From: Komarekiella delphini-convector SJRDD-AB1
GTDB lineage: Bacteria > Cyanobacteriota > Cyanobacteriia > Cyanobacteriales > Nostocaceae
DNA: 64,000 nt
Assembly: GCF_014831675.1 (NCBI RefSeq)
Contig: NZ_VJXY01000024.1
Span: forward strand, 60,021-124,020
Reading direction: 5' to 3'
Positions 17,701-25,633 of this stretch are shown here, piece after piece (within the stretch, counting starts at the first letter, position 1; every line of letters starts with the position of its first letter). The position numbers and the translations under genes were made by a program. The notes beneath the pieces were generated by a model. That model saw nothing but the letters and a program-made list of their open reading frames with translations. It was not told the DNA's origin and did not search any database.

Positions 17701-18816
17701 TGCTTCACCCGTCGTCGCTCCAGTTGGTTCAGCGAGCAATCCCGCATCCACTACCTCCGCTTGTGGCGTTTCAGCGGCAGCCGTTTGAGTTTCAGTTGCT
17801 TCGGCTTCAGCCGACACCAGTTCACTTGCCTCTTTGCTGACTGCCTCTCCACCTTCCTGGAGCATACTATCTGAGACAGCTCCTTTATAAGGTTCCTCTG
17901 TTTCCACCTGTGGAGGTGGTGGAACGTTTTCTTCGCCCGCAGGAATAGGTTCTGCCAAAATGGCATTGAACTCTTCCCATAGAGATGCGGGTAATCTGGT
18001 TTGAACTCGTGCCAGCACTACTTCGCGAGTAGATGAATCAAGCCCATTCAACCGTCGTCTCACTCGCCCAGAACTGTCTTCTGGATCGGCTTGAAGATTT
18101 TTAACCACTCCTTGGGTGACTGCTTCAACTTCGTCGGTAGGCTCTGCTACATCTGTCCAAGGATTTGGAGTGGGCAACTCAATCAGTTGGCGGGCAATTA
18201 TGCCCTCAGATACTCCGGTTGAAATCGCGTTTGCCGAAACTGGACTCCCCATAGCGACCCGGTTAGCGATCGCCTCTGCTTCATGTTCCAATGGATCTCC
18301 AGGCTGGCTCACACCATAACCAGACAGATCTGAATTGAACGTCGTGATTGAATTCTGAGGAATTTGCTGTATTGTATGCGTTAACTCATGTGCCAGTAAC
18401 GTCTGCCCCGTCTTGGTATGAGGTTGATAGTAGCCATTACCAAAAAAGATATCCTGACCTTGGGTAAAAGCTTGGGCATGTAACTGATGTGCAGCATTAC
18501 CAGCCTTCCCATCTGTATGCACTCGCACCTGACTGAAGTCGTGTCCGAAGCTAGATTCCATGAAAGTAGAGGTTTCGGGGTCGAGGGGTTGACCGGGCGA
18601 TCGCAACACTTCATGCACAATTGGCGGCACTTCAGAAACATCATCCTGAGTGGTAGCCCGTCGCTGTAGCGTGAGTTTTTCTTTTTGGCATTCAGCACAC
18701 TCGCCTGTTAACCCTGGAGAATTGCCACAGGCACACTTGCGTTGCAGCAGTCCAGATTTATCGCTGTTGAGGGAGGGTTTAGCTGCTGTATTTACCGCTG
18801 ATGTTTTTGTACTCAT
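14728..18816 (-). CDS. DUF4157-HINT polymorphic toxin, CIS effector
   Basis: 1362 residues. Residues 22-53 repeat the Cys motif seen in the other effector (LLQRKCACGNSPGLTGECAE, Cys 28, 30, 40, 43). DUF4157 follows with HELTH at 143-147 and a DPLEHEAEAIANRV segment. Residues about 400-900 are Ala/Glu/Gln/Thr-rich and predicted coiled-coil. Several hydrophobic segments follow, near 930-1060 (LLIGLLVFVLPLVIIGLIFG and others). A HINT protease/pretoxin domain occupies 1089-1223, from CFVAGTKVLTLEGEKNIEAL through TCSPEHPFW to the terminal LVHNKA. It should cleave off the last 139 residues as the toxic domain, which I do not recognise. The gene overlaps the 87-residue gene by ATGA. Confidence 0.88.
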   Translation of the reverse strand: MSTKTSAVNTAAKPSLNSDKSGLLQRKCACGNSPGLTGECAECQKEKLTLQRRATTQDDVSEVPPIVHEVLRSPGQPLDPETSTFMESSFGHDFSQVRVHTDGKAGNAAHQLHAQAFTQGQDIFFGNGYYQPHTKTGQTLLAHELTHTIQQIPQNSITTFNSDLSGYGVSQPGDPLEHEAEAIANRVAMGSPVSANAISTGVSEGIIARQLIELPTPNPWTDVAEPTDEVEAVTQGVVKNLQADPEDSSGRVRRRLNGLDSSTREVVLARVQTRLPASLWEEFNAILAEPIPAGEENVPPPPQVETEEPYKGAVSDSMLQEGGEAVSKEASELVSAEAEATETQTAAAETPQAEVVDAGLLAEPTGATTGEAQALSISVALATPQERASAVSSPTEAAPPLLETPLVEQGSLSMATAIVEADSPALSQARDFAKFRASQLMERLAIKREQLREQGTIALSQVAQRIEVEKTRVLTETTQARTTISDRYTAAREQATALFAATRTEVTSLIAQYREQVSAIEATEQERLQNASTTTIERLREASNRHDQEATAIGEQEASRALNGSENLATKATALGRSRATAATGDQTLREIKGEAVTTVASETAAHIRSVGSETADAARSTAAEALGSFRGQAEELFTQVEQTTTQAQAQLPNISQAMLNRLDAMLNAITPELENAYQSILTTLNDAERLAIETVNQSQISVFAQLDQARTDSTATIESQLTLNDAQLVRYAESVRGLIETETAPNIGAVEALATEAELALGDRVTALAAALQEGLQQLDAAITTTGNVFSQGFSEAYTSIDGQIQQLLSSLEANLTTTRSSVSEQLAQEFTVYQQTITEAVNSTLGTLDELATGIEQSVEQALQDLQNQITTSVDEALDHNQLEYNVLGRPSKLTEAERRAQEEYNKSFWEKVWDAFINALLIGLLVFVLPLVIIGLIFGAKVAAIIGLIVLAGAIVWTVYQRLHQLWVEGAPWYQWVIYIGASVLFPILPIADALGIVSLIEGAVGYDLVTWRQLSEDEAAQRLGAGLAGVVLLLVSLGIAKAVGARGGGRGVTPRGSEPPVPAERPPIPEPGRGVEPINEPPRGCFVAGTKVLTLEGEKNIEALSVGDKVWSLEPSSATKISHRIERTFIRHVPVVLHIQIGEITITCSPEHPFWIPSSGWQKASMLEPGTPLLTITGQVIFVDSIKNQQGVFTVFNIEVDGLHTYHVSSLGILVHNKAMRAGLVIEGTNTSLSAKDPGTNALLGLAELDAAGYVELGIYTAEAKTSFRGGEVFTTLLNEFAARGVTVRGVRGLWYGGDNLATFNSLIRAGMSPENAALQTFTGKMAGRRGFTRVRIDYARSPRKPDGTFEKAELWFE

Positions 18817-19076
18817 TGACTTAACCCTCCGTAAATAGACTGAGCAATCTGCATACCGATAATTTCTGGTTGCGTGCCAGGTGTTATCTCAAATATACCG
18901 CCATTAATTTGAGCGATCGCTCCTCCCTGCATCAAAGATGGGGGGATGCCCTGTGTGAACAATCGAGTGAGTTCCTGTTGTATGGCGGCTCCAATGCGGT
19001 GGCGATCGCTTGCCGGAAAGCCATGCAGGATAAGTTCTTCTATGTGCAACTCGATATTACCAAGTGTCAAATCCAT
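18813..19076 (-). CDS. Small conserved CIS-locus protein, translationally coupled to ATPase and toxin
   Basis: 87 residues with no family I recognise (MDLTLGNIELHIEELILHGF, then AIQQELTRLFTQG, later AQSIYGGLSQ). It looks like a small helical soluble protein with a Gly/Ile-rich middle. Its start lies 10 bases inside the ATPase gene, and its stop overlaps the toxin start (ATGA). The three products are therefore probably made together, and a chaperone or adaptor role in loading the toxin is a reasonable guess only. Confidence 0.75.
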   Translation of the reverse strand: MDLTLGNIELHIEELILHGFPASDRHRIGAAIQQELTRLFTQGIPPSLMQGGAIAQINGGIFEITPGTQPEIIGMQIAQSIYGGLSQ

Positions 19077-20977
19077 CCGCTTACCTCCGCATCCGTCAGG
19101 GTTTTCTCTAGCTTCAGATATTCGCTTTGGGCTGCCCGTAGCAGGTGTTTCATCTGCACAGGTTCTTTAGCATCGGCAGCGAGGAAGGCAGCGTTGAGGG
19201 CGATAGTCCGAATATTGCCGCCAGGGATGTTCAGTTGCGCTAACCGATTTAGATCTAGCCCTTTGGTTGGTAGTTTGGGTGGGAACATCCGCCGCCAAAT
19301 ATCTAAGCGCTGGGCTACATCGGGAAATGGAAACTGCACCACAAAGCGAATCCGCCGCAGGAATGCAGAATCGATCGCACCTTTCAAATTTGTTGTCAAA
19401 ATCGCCAGTCCGCGATAAGCTTCCATCCGTTGCAGCAGATAGCTGACTTCAATATTGGCGTAGCGATCGTGACTATCTTTTACTTCGCTGCGTTTACCAA
19501 ATAATGCATCCGCCTCATCAAACAACAAGATTGCGCCGCCTGCTTCTGCTGCATCAAATACCCGTCGCAGGTTCTTTTCGGTTTCCCCAATGTATTTACT
19601 CACCACTTGGCTGAGGTCAATCCGGTACAGATCCAGCCGTAACTCTTGTGCTAGCACTTCTGCTGCTAAGGTTTTGCCTGTGCCGCTGGCTCCTGCAAAC
19701 AAAGCGCTTACTCCCAAACCGTTCGCACTGGCCGCCGCAACACCCCAGGTTTCATAAACCGTTATCCGCTGTTGCACTTGGGCGACAATTTCCCGGAGAG
19801 TTCGACACTGAGGTTCTGGCAGAATCAAATCATCCCAGGTAGCAACAGGTTGAATGCGCTGAGCCATGTCATCTAAACGAGTGCGTGCATGGATACGGCA
19901 GGCATCCCAGAGGTCTTTAGCAGATAATGAGTCTTCTGAACAAATCGCCTGAATGGAAGCAGCGCTAAGGTGAAACTGAGCAATCAGGGGGTCAAGGTCT
20001 TGGTCTGCTATTTCTCCCAGAGCATTTTGCCAGAGTTGGCGCTGTTCGGCAGAGGTGGGTCTGTTGATATCTAGACGCAGGGAGGAGCGACGCAGATGTA
20101 GAGGGTCGCGGGTGGCAACCATTACCAAGCTTTGAACGGTTTCGAGGAATGGCAGCAATTTATCTCGATTTTCTCCGACTTCGCAATCTATTAGTAAGGC
20201 GCTGCGGCTCAAAACTGCCTCCCGCTCCCAAAGCCGTGCTAAAGCATCTCGTTCGGCGGCAGTGGTGGGAAGGTCGGTGGCTCGCAGAGTATGCAGGTTG
20301 AGTCCCAAGTTAGCAGAGGCGGTAATGGCGATCGCTTCTTTAGCTTCCGGCTCACCACCACAAAGTTGAATGAGCTGAGAAATGCTGGGATTTTTTGTCA
20401 GTCTATTTACAAGGCGTTCGACTAGTTGTTGGTGGGAGGGTGGGAGAGGAGCAGTATTCTTTGTTGGTTCCACCAGTCCGCGCAAGCGATCGTCCAGGTA
20501 TGATATGCCGTTGAGATAATGTAGCACCCGCTCGTCAATGCGGAGGCGGCTTTGGGTAAGGCTTTCGCCATTGCCGACTTCAATCAAGCGCCAGTGGCGG
20601 AGGGGACTAGTGGGAGCCAAGGCACTCCAGTGGGCATCGGGCAGGGCTGCTAGCGCTAGGCTGAAGGTAAGATACGCTAGTTGCAAGCTGCCTTGGGCGG
20701 TTGCACACAGTTGGGCGAGGGAACCGCTCAGTTCTACTCCAGCAGACAACACTAGCAAATCACGCTCAAAGGAAGTCAGACCAAAAGCAGTGCAGAGAGT
20801 TTGGAGAGCTGCGGGCGGGGTTAACGGATGTTGCTGTATAGGTGGAGGTGCTTCTGGTGCAGGTTGTCCTTGGGCACTGGCGATGTATTGCTGCAACGCC
20901 GTCCGCACTCTGGCGATCGCGATCGCCAGATATTGTTCGTTGGGTTCTTGCCAGGTGAAGGGGACGGTGCTGGTCAT
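19067..20977 (-). CDS. AAA+ ATPase of the contractile injection system (Cis15/Afp15-type)
   Basis: About 636 residues. The N-terminal half is helical (SFERDLLVLSAGVELSGSLA and similar), as in CIS-associated ATPases. The C-terminal AAA+ domain has Walker A GASGTGKT at about 429-436, Walker B LLFDEADALFGKRSEVKDSH, sensor 1 ILTTNLKGAIDSAFLRRIRF and the Arg-rich second region of homology. The family is found in nearly all eCIS clusters and is thought to help particle assembly or cargo handling. Two in-frame ATGs (20995, 20977) lack a clear ribosome site. I chose 20977 because MTSTVPFTWQEPN resembles the usual start. Confidence 0.87.
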   Translation of the reverse strand: MTSTVPFTWQEPNEQYLAIAIARVRTALQQYIASAQGQPAPEAPPPIQQHPLTPPAALQTLCTAFGLTSFERDLLVLSAGVELSGSLAQLCATAQGSLQLAYLTFSLALAALPDAHWSALAPTSPLRHWRLIEVGNGESLTQSRLRIDERVLHYLNGISYLDDRLRGLVEPTKNTAPLPPSHQQLVERLVNRLTKNPSISQLIQLCGGEPEAKEAIAITASANLGLNLHTLRATDLPTTAAERDALARLWEREAVLSRSALLIDCEVGENRDKLLPFLETVQSLVMVATRDPLHLRRSSLRLDINRPTSAEQRQLWQNALGEIADQDLDPLIAQFHLSAASIQAICSEDSLSAKDLWDACRIHARTRLDDMAQRIQPVATWDDLILPEPQCRTLREIVAQVQQRITVYETWGVAAASANGLGVSALFAGASGTGKTLAAEVLAQELRLDLYRIDLSQVVSKYIGETEKNLRRVFDAAEAGGAILLFDEADALFGKRSEVKDSHDRYANIEVSYLLQRMEAYRGLAILTTNLKGAIDSAFLRRIRFVVQFPFPDVAQRLDIWRRMFPPKLPTKGLDLNRLAQLNIPGGNIRTIALNAAFLAADAKEPVQMKHLLRAAQSEYLKLEKTLTDAEVSGWI

Positions 20978-20992
20978 AATGACTGAATAATT

Positions 20993-21060
20993 CATAATTC
21001 GTAATTCGTAATTCGTAATTCAGAATTCATTAAGTTCGGAATTCATTAATACGAATTATG
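20993..21060. repeat. Short inverted and tandem AATTCGT/AATTCAT repeat
   Basis: The gap between the DUF4255 gene and the ATPase gene holds CATAATTCGTAATTCGTAATT and, at its other end, TACGAATTATG as the inverse. The arms CATAATTCGTA and TACGAATTATG could pair. Similar ATTACGAATTATG fragments occur near 44.27-44.38 kb and 61.88-61.92 kb. It is a dispersed extragenic element, not an obvious terminator. Confidence 0.5.
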
Positions 21061-22657
21061 GTGGCTGTGTGACGCTATTAGACGGCAGGGTTCGCCGGGG
21101 GGGAATCTGGGTGGTGTCTTCGGGGGGGTCAAAACAGAAACCGGGTTTCGTGAGGTTTGTGACAGTTAGGGTATATGTACCTGGGATGCCAATAATGCGG
21201 AAAGTGGCAGTACCATCGGCGGCAGTGTTGCCAGTGTCGGGGCGGGTGGAGCCATCAGGTAGCGTCCAGGCGATCGCAACTTTCACATCTGGTAATAAAA
21301 CGCCTGTTTGGTCTTTGACAGTCACAATTCCCTCGACGATGAGGAGATTTCCATCCAGTGTGGTTGTCAGCTGGATGTCGTCTTGAGTAACGCGCAGGCA
21401 ATTTTGAGCGCAGGCGATCGCTACCGTCGGTTCCCCAGAATACAGGTTGTTTTCATCTACTTCTGGTAAGCTTTCTGCGCCATCAATCTGAATTCTTACC
21501 AGATAACGTCCCGCTTTTACCCCCGCCACTGGAATTGTAATGACGTTGGTATCTTCATTAGATTTGTCAACAGTGGCGGTATAAGCGATGGTAGTATCAC
21601 TGTTTTGTTCGTTCAGCAATAGCGTTACCCGTTGCCCCTTGCCAATCACCGGCTCCACTGTCACTCGAATATCTACTCTGCCTGCAATAATGGCTCCTGG
21701 AGCCTCTACCCGCAGAATTCGAGGACGTACAACGAAAGGCAAAACGTTGGACTCAAAGCCACGATGCAGCCCCGATGGTGCGCCCAAATCTAGTAGATGC
21801 AAGACTTGTACTGTACTGATGCCTGCTTGTAAGCCAGTAGGGACATTTACCTGAATTTCGCGATCGCCTACCTTCATCGGCTCCACTGTAACGCTGCCAA
21901 ACTGAACCTGTACACGTTCAGCCATCAGATTTTGTCCCCGCAACGTCAGCAGATTGCCTGGTGCGACAATTTGCGGTTGCACTTCTGTGATTACCAGCTG
22001 GCGCAGGAGCAGTACGTGTAAGCGTCGCTCTCGGACGGGGAGGGCAGATTTAAGCGATCGCTGCGACTCAATCAGCACCACCGACACATGATAAGCCGCT
22101 GTCGGACGATACTGTGTTTGAATTGCTGACCACAGCTTTGACATCTCCTCCGTACTCATTGGCTGCGGTGATATCTTAATTTGCTCCACCTGCTCTGCTA
22201 AATCCACCACAGATAAGGACTTGAGTGCTGGTTTCTCGCTAGAGGCCAGACTTTGCAACGCGGTGCGGATGACATCCCGTGTCAGTACAGGTGTTTCGTG
22301 GAATAACTGCATTGCATAACCAAGCATAATCTCGGCATGAAACGCCTCTTGGCTATAAGCAGTTAACAAGTAGTGCAAATCAAGAGCCAGAGGAGGGTTC
22401 GCCACCCGTTCCCCACTGCTGTTACGAGTGGGCAAACCCAGGTTGCGCCAGCCAGAATTGAACGTCGTCTGATACAGAAACAGATTCAGCCGATCTTTAG
22501 CTGGCGTCGTGCCGTTTGTGCCGTCCAGATTGGGCAACACTACTGTCACAGTGGGCGCGTCTCCGAGACTGGCAGCAATACCCTGTCTTACTAGCCCGTT
22601 TTCCAGCAAGTTCTTAATTACGGCAGTTACCGCACCAATAGCGAGGGCGTTACTCAT
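21056..22657 (-). CDS. DUF4255 tail-end protein with Ig-like extension (Cis16/Afp16-type)
   Basis: 533 residues. Residues 1 to about 200 are DUF4255/Pvc16_[21 protein letters not shown], then [40 protein letters not shown] and [17 protein letters not shown]. Afp16-type proteins cap and set the length of the tube. The C-terminal 300 residues are IPT/Ig-like and transthyretin-like beta domains ([40 protein letters not shown]), longer than the minimal family. A good ribosome site (GGAGGTAACGG) precedes ATG 22657, which overlaps the upstream stop. Confidence 0.85.
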   Translation of the reverse strand: MSNALAIGAVTAVIKNLLENGLVRQGIAASLGDAPTVTVVLPNLDGTNGTTPAKDRLNLFLYQTTFNSGWRNLGLPTRNSSGERVANPPLALDLHYLLTAYSQEAFHAEIMLGYAMQLFHETPVLTRDVIRTALQSLASSEKPALKSLSVVDLAEQVEQIKISPQPMSTEEMSKLWSAIQTQYRPTAAYHVSVVLIESQRSLKSALPVRERRLHVLLLRQLVITEVQPQIVAPGNLLTLRGQNLMAERVQVQFGSVTVEPMKVGDREIQVNVPTGLQAGISTVQVLHLLDLGAPSGLHRGFESNVLPFVVRPRILRVEAPGAIIAGRVDIRVTVEPVIGKGQRVTLLLNEQNSDTTIAYTATVDKSNEDTNVITIPVAGVKAGRYLVRIQIDGAESLPEVDENNLYSGEPTVAIACAQNCLRVTQDDIQLTTTLDGNLLIVEGIVTVKDQTGVLLPDVKVAIAWTLPDGSTRPDTGNTAADGTATFRIIGIPGTYTLTVTNLTKPGFCFDPPEDTTQIPPRRTLPSNSVTQPP

Positions 22658-23709
22658 CCGTTACCTCCTCTGGATTTCAGATAGTCTTCCAGTGATAGGC
22701 GGGGTGCAACAGGAGCAGAGCGAGGACGAGCTGGTGTAGGCGGTGGCACTGCTCGGACTTCAATCCGCCCGATACTGATGTGAATAGTGGGTACAGATGG
22801 TGCTGCATCAACACGTCTGTCACTCCACGCCGTTGTTGATTGAGATACCACAGCCTCTTGTAGCTGCTTCAAGCCTGCGGATTGCACTGGCTGAACTAGA
22901 GCAGTAGTATCTTGCAAAGGGAAATTCAACTGAGCAGCTGGTGATTCGATAGGCTGGGCGATCGCTTTGTTTGCCTCTTCATGAGTTACCCGCGCCTGTC
23001 TCAACTGCACCAACCGATTCATTTCAGGTGTCACCAGATATTCCGATGATGGTGGCGGTGACAGCACCGGGACTTGAGGCTGTGAAGCCTTTGCTGATGC
23101 ATCAGGGATAACTTGTACCAACGAAGGTGGCGGTGACAACACCGGGACTTGAGGCTGTGAAGCCTTTGCTGATGCATCAGGGATGATAGATTGTCCCAAA
23201 GACTGTGGTTCAGGCGATCGCACTGGAACTTGTGGCACTGCCGGATAGACGGATGATGGAGAAATAGCGTTTTGTTCTGGGGTAGACGGTGCTATTGGTG
23301 CAGATGGGGGATGCAATGATCGCCTTACCTCCTCTGCCAACCCTGGGGCAGATGGTTCTTCCCGCACAATAGCTGGAGATATGTCCTGAGATTCCAACGA
23401 ATGCGATTCCGGCGTTAGGCGAGGGAGCCGGGCGATCGCCAACGCCGGATTCTGTCTTTGTTCTGTCCTCCCTAAAGCAGCAGACTGCTCTGAATCTTGT
23501 GTTTCGTAACTCTTCCTCAGTTCCCAGTCCCCAGTCCCCAGTTCCCAGTCCCCAGTCCCCAGTCCCCAGTCCCCAGTCCCCAGTCCCCAGTCCCCAGTCC
23601 CCAGTCCCCAATCCCCATCCCCCACCGCATATATAGGCGCAATTTGGGGCTGTACCATCGGCATTAGCTCCAACGTGCGTGCTGCTAGTCGTGTTAGGAA
23701 GTCTGTCAT
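22654..23709 (-). CDS. Pro-rich, repeat-expanded CIS-locus protein
   Basis: 351 residues, largely low complexity. The N-terminus [20 protein letters not shown] is ordered. Residues about 30-66 are copies of the heptapeptide WGLGTGD, produced by a 7-bp DNA repeat. A Pro/Ser/Gln-rich middle holds a 25-residue motif twice ([20 protein letters not shown]). A conserved-looking C-terminus [20 protein letters not shown] ends in [10 protein letters not shown]. Such a 'IGRIEVRA...LSLxDYL' tail is what I would expect to be the functional part. It overlaps its neighbours on both sides (ATGA), so it is part of the core operon. Function unknown. Confidence 0.75.
   Translation of the reverse strand: MTDFLTRLAARTLELMPMVQPQIAPIYAVGDGDWGLGTGDWGLGTGDWGLGTGDWELGTGDWELRKSYETQDSEQSAALGRTEQRQNPALAIARLPRLTPESHSLESQDISPAIVREEPSAPGLAEEVRRSLHPPSAPIAPSTPEQNAISPSSVYPAVPQVPVRSPEPQSLGQSIIPDASAKASQPQVPVLSPPPSLVQVIPDASAKASQPQVPVLSPPPSSEYLVTPEMNRLVQLRQARVTHEEANKAIAQPIESPAAQLNFPLQDTTALVQPVQSAGLKQLQEAVVSQSTTAWSDRRVDAAPSVPTIHISIGRIEVRAVPPPTPARPRSAPVAPRLSLEDYLKSRGGNG
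23514..23626. repeat. Heptanucleotide repeat CCCCAGT inside a coding region
   Basis: About fifteen copies of CCCCAGT/TCCCAGT with a 7-base period, continuing as CCCCAAT and CCCCATC. Heptamer STRR repeats of this kind are known from heterocyst-forming cyanobacteria. Three units equal seven codons, so the frame survives and gives the WGLGTGD peptide on the minus strand. A related GGGGACT block appears at 47.37 and 49.55 kb. Confidence 0.88.
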
Positions 23710-24443
23710 CTGCTTACAAGATCAAGATAGAATTGTCGCCGCATCGGACTCATGGATAAAATATCGGATTCACGCCAGCCGTAGCTGCGTGCCAAAGTAT
23801 GGACTTCTCGCAGTAACCGCTTTGCTTGAACGCCTAGTTCTATCCAGAAAAACGAGACGATATCAAACAACACCTGCCAACGGTGATTACAAGCAGGACA
23901 AGTAAGATCCAGCAGTAATTCCGCTTGGGGGTCGCAATCTGCCATATATTGTCCCAACTGATTTAATACAGCATCAGGCAGCGTATCACTCTTGACTATC
24001 TCCCCACCCAAACTAACCTGCTGGATACAGCGCTGTGCCAACAGCCGATGAGCTGTTACTAAATCGGGACTGCGTACTACTGCTGCTAAATCTCGACTAT
24101 TGGGCAGGCGAAACTGTAGTGTATAGTCCTCTATGGAAAATGCATACTCTGGCTTAATTGTCAGCATTGGCTCGACAATTCGCAGATCCTTCACCTTCAG
24201 CGTAAATTCTAACTGCTCACCGCATTGCGGACAGACTGCAAATCCATCCATTACCGAGCCAAACGTCATCTCTCGCAACGTTAACAGCAGCGCGTCTCGT
24301 TGCCCAATGCTGAACTGTGCTAAATCATCTAGCGATCGCTCAGGCAACGCAAAAGATAACAATGTCAGCGCCCGATCCAAAGGATGCTGAGCTTGCCCAA
24401 TTTCCCAAATTTGGAGAATCTGATCGGCAGAAAGGAGACGCAT
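23706..24443 (-). CDS. Zinc-ribbon-containing CIS-locus protein, possibly baseplate-related
   Basis: About 245 residues from ATG 24443 (GGAG-like context is absent; an in-frame start at 24542 would read into the repeat array). Two CxxC pairs, [12 protein letters not shown] near residue 80 and [14 protein letters not shown] near 195, would bind one zinc ion. Between them lies [20 protein letters not shown]. The C-terminus [20 protein letters not shown] is characteristic of small T4-type baseplate chaperone-like proteins in tail loci, where 'HxLAxxYGWxExdIL' recurs. Similar proteins follow tube genes in other clusters. The exact role is unknown. It overlaps the next gene by ATGA. Confidence 0.78.
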   Translation of the reverse strand: MRLLSADQILQIWEIGQAQHPLDRALTLLSFALPERSLDDLAQFSIGQRDALLLTLREMTFGSVMDGFAVCPQCGEQLEFTLKVKDLRIVEPMLTIKPEYAFSIEDYTLQFRLPNSRDLAAVVRSPDLVTAHRLLAQRCIQQVSLGGEIVKSDTLPDAVLNQLGQYMADCDPQAELLLDLTCPACNHRWQVLFDIVSFFWIELGVQAKRLLREVHTLARSYGWRESDILSMSPMRRQFYLDLVSR

Positions 24444-24509
24444 GGTGGTGAGTGGGGGAGTGGGGGCAGGGGGGCAGGGGAGCAGAGGGGCAGGGGAGGC
24501 GAGTGTTAA

Positions 24510-24812
24510 AGACTTGCTCGCGAATATCAAAGATTCGTTCACGAATATCTAAGGCTCGTTCACGAATATCTAAGGCTCGTTCACGAATATCTAAGGCTCG
24601 TTCACGAATATCAAAGGCTCGTTTGCGAATATCAAAGATTCGTTTGCGAATATCAAAGATTCGTTTGCGAATATCAAAGATTCGTTCACGAATATCAAAG
24701 ATTCGTTTGCGAATATCAAAGATTTGTTTACGAATATTAAAGATTCGTTCACGAATATCAAAGGTTCGCCCGCGAATATCAAAGATTCGCCCGCGAATAT
24801 CAAAGATTCATT
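24510..24812. repeat. 21-bp tandem array 2 (14 units)
   Basis: CGAATAT recurs at exact 21-base steps from 24521 to 24794, fourteen units; the common unit is CGAATATCAAAGATTCGTTT plus one base. It lies in the gap between the tube gene and the zinc-ribbon gene, flanked by C/T-rich low-complexity runs (24840-24925, and G-rich 24443-24500). Both strands are open, giving LRISKIR-like and NESLIFA-like heptads, which I do not treat as genes. It is the same family as array 1 (inverted) and array 3. Confidence 0.9.
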
Positions 24813-24928
24813 GTTGCATTAGCAAAACATATCTTCCCTACCTCCCGTGCTCCCCCTACTCCTCTGCTCCCCTGCCCCCCTACTCCTCTGCCCCCCTGCC
24901 CCTCTGCCCCCCTACTCCCCCTGCCTTT

Positions 24929-25453
24929 CTACGACGGTTCTAAGAAACTCGGTTCGGTAGGTTCTGTCACTTCATAATCTCGCTCCCAGCCTTCGTTTTG
25001 TAGTTGGATACTCTGGATAGCAACAGCATTGGCGTTGGCGTCAAGTTCCGGGAGAGCGGTGAATTCTGATACCCAGCAGCGAAAAACTTTGTAGGCGATC
25101 GCTAACTGTCCCGCTTCGTTATACAACTCGATAATGATATCTTTGCGAAAGTCTTTGAGTGATACCTCTGCTCCCAACCCAGAACCGTAGTTCCAGATTT
25201 TGTTTGCCCACTGTTCAAAGTCCCTATCGTGGGTTACGCCCCGTTCTAACATGATCGGTTCGTATTTGCTCTGTCCGGGTGAGTGACGCGGGCTACTAGG
25301 ATCACCACCTTCCCGGTGCGTTACCACTTCGGTTGATCGCTTGAGCGCTCCTACTTTACTCACACCCGCCACATACTTACCTTCCCACTTCACCCGAAAT
25401 TTGAAGTTTTTATATGGGTCAAATCGTTGAGCATTGACACTAAACTGAGCCAT
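24929..25453 (-). CDS. Inner tube protein (gp19-like, Cis1/Afp1-type)
   Basis: 174 residues, close to the usual 150-170. Tube-protein motifs include DPYKNFKFRVKWEGKYVAGV near the N-terminus, RSTEVVTHREGGDPSSPRHS, then KYEPIMLERGVTHDRDFEQW and KDIIIELYNEAGQLAIAYKV with FRCWVSEFTALPELDANANA. It stacks into the rigid tube through which cargo passes. The start ATG 25453 has an excellent ribosome site (AAAGGAGG five bases upstream), better than the GTG one codon earlier. This second gene of the cluster should be highly expressed. Confidence 0.95.
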   Translation of the reverse strand: MAQFSVNAQRFDPYKNFKFRVKWEGKYVAGVSKVGALKRSTEVVTHREGGDPSSPRHSPGQSKYEPIMLERGVTHDRDFEQWANKIWNYGSGLGAEVSLKDFRKDIIIELYNEAGQLAIAYKVFRCWVSEFTALPELDANANAVAIQSIQLQNEGWERDYEVTEPTEPSFLEPS

Positions 25454-25456
25454 CAC

Positions 25457-25633
25457 ATCCTCCTTTAACAGTTAACAGTAAACGGTAAACAGTAAACAAG
25501 AAACGGTAAACATAATAAGGGGGTGAGTACTTCCAACTGAAAACTAATAGCCCAAAGCCGATTAGCCGCAGGCGCTATCTGGCAGGTTTAAATCCCCCAA
25601 CTGTTTACTGTTTACTGTTTACTGTTTACTGAT
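25457..25633. repeat. Sheath-tube spacer with ACTGTTT heptamers
   Basis: The 177-base spacer carries ACTGTTTACTGTTTACTGTT at 25600-25630 and the inverse (AACAGTAAACGGTAAACAGT) at 25468-25510. The arms could pair into a long stem in the sheath-tube mRNA, which might tune the ratio of the two proteins. That role is inference. Confidence 0.6.

Noticed and set aside
24452-24943. 163-codon plus-strand frame and 70-codon minus frame over array 2
   Set aside because: Same explanation; the plus-strand frame is a run of ISKIR-like heptads plus low-complexity C-rich sequence.
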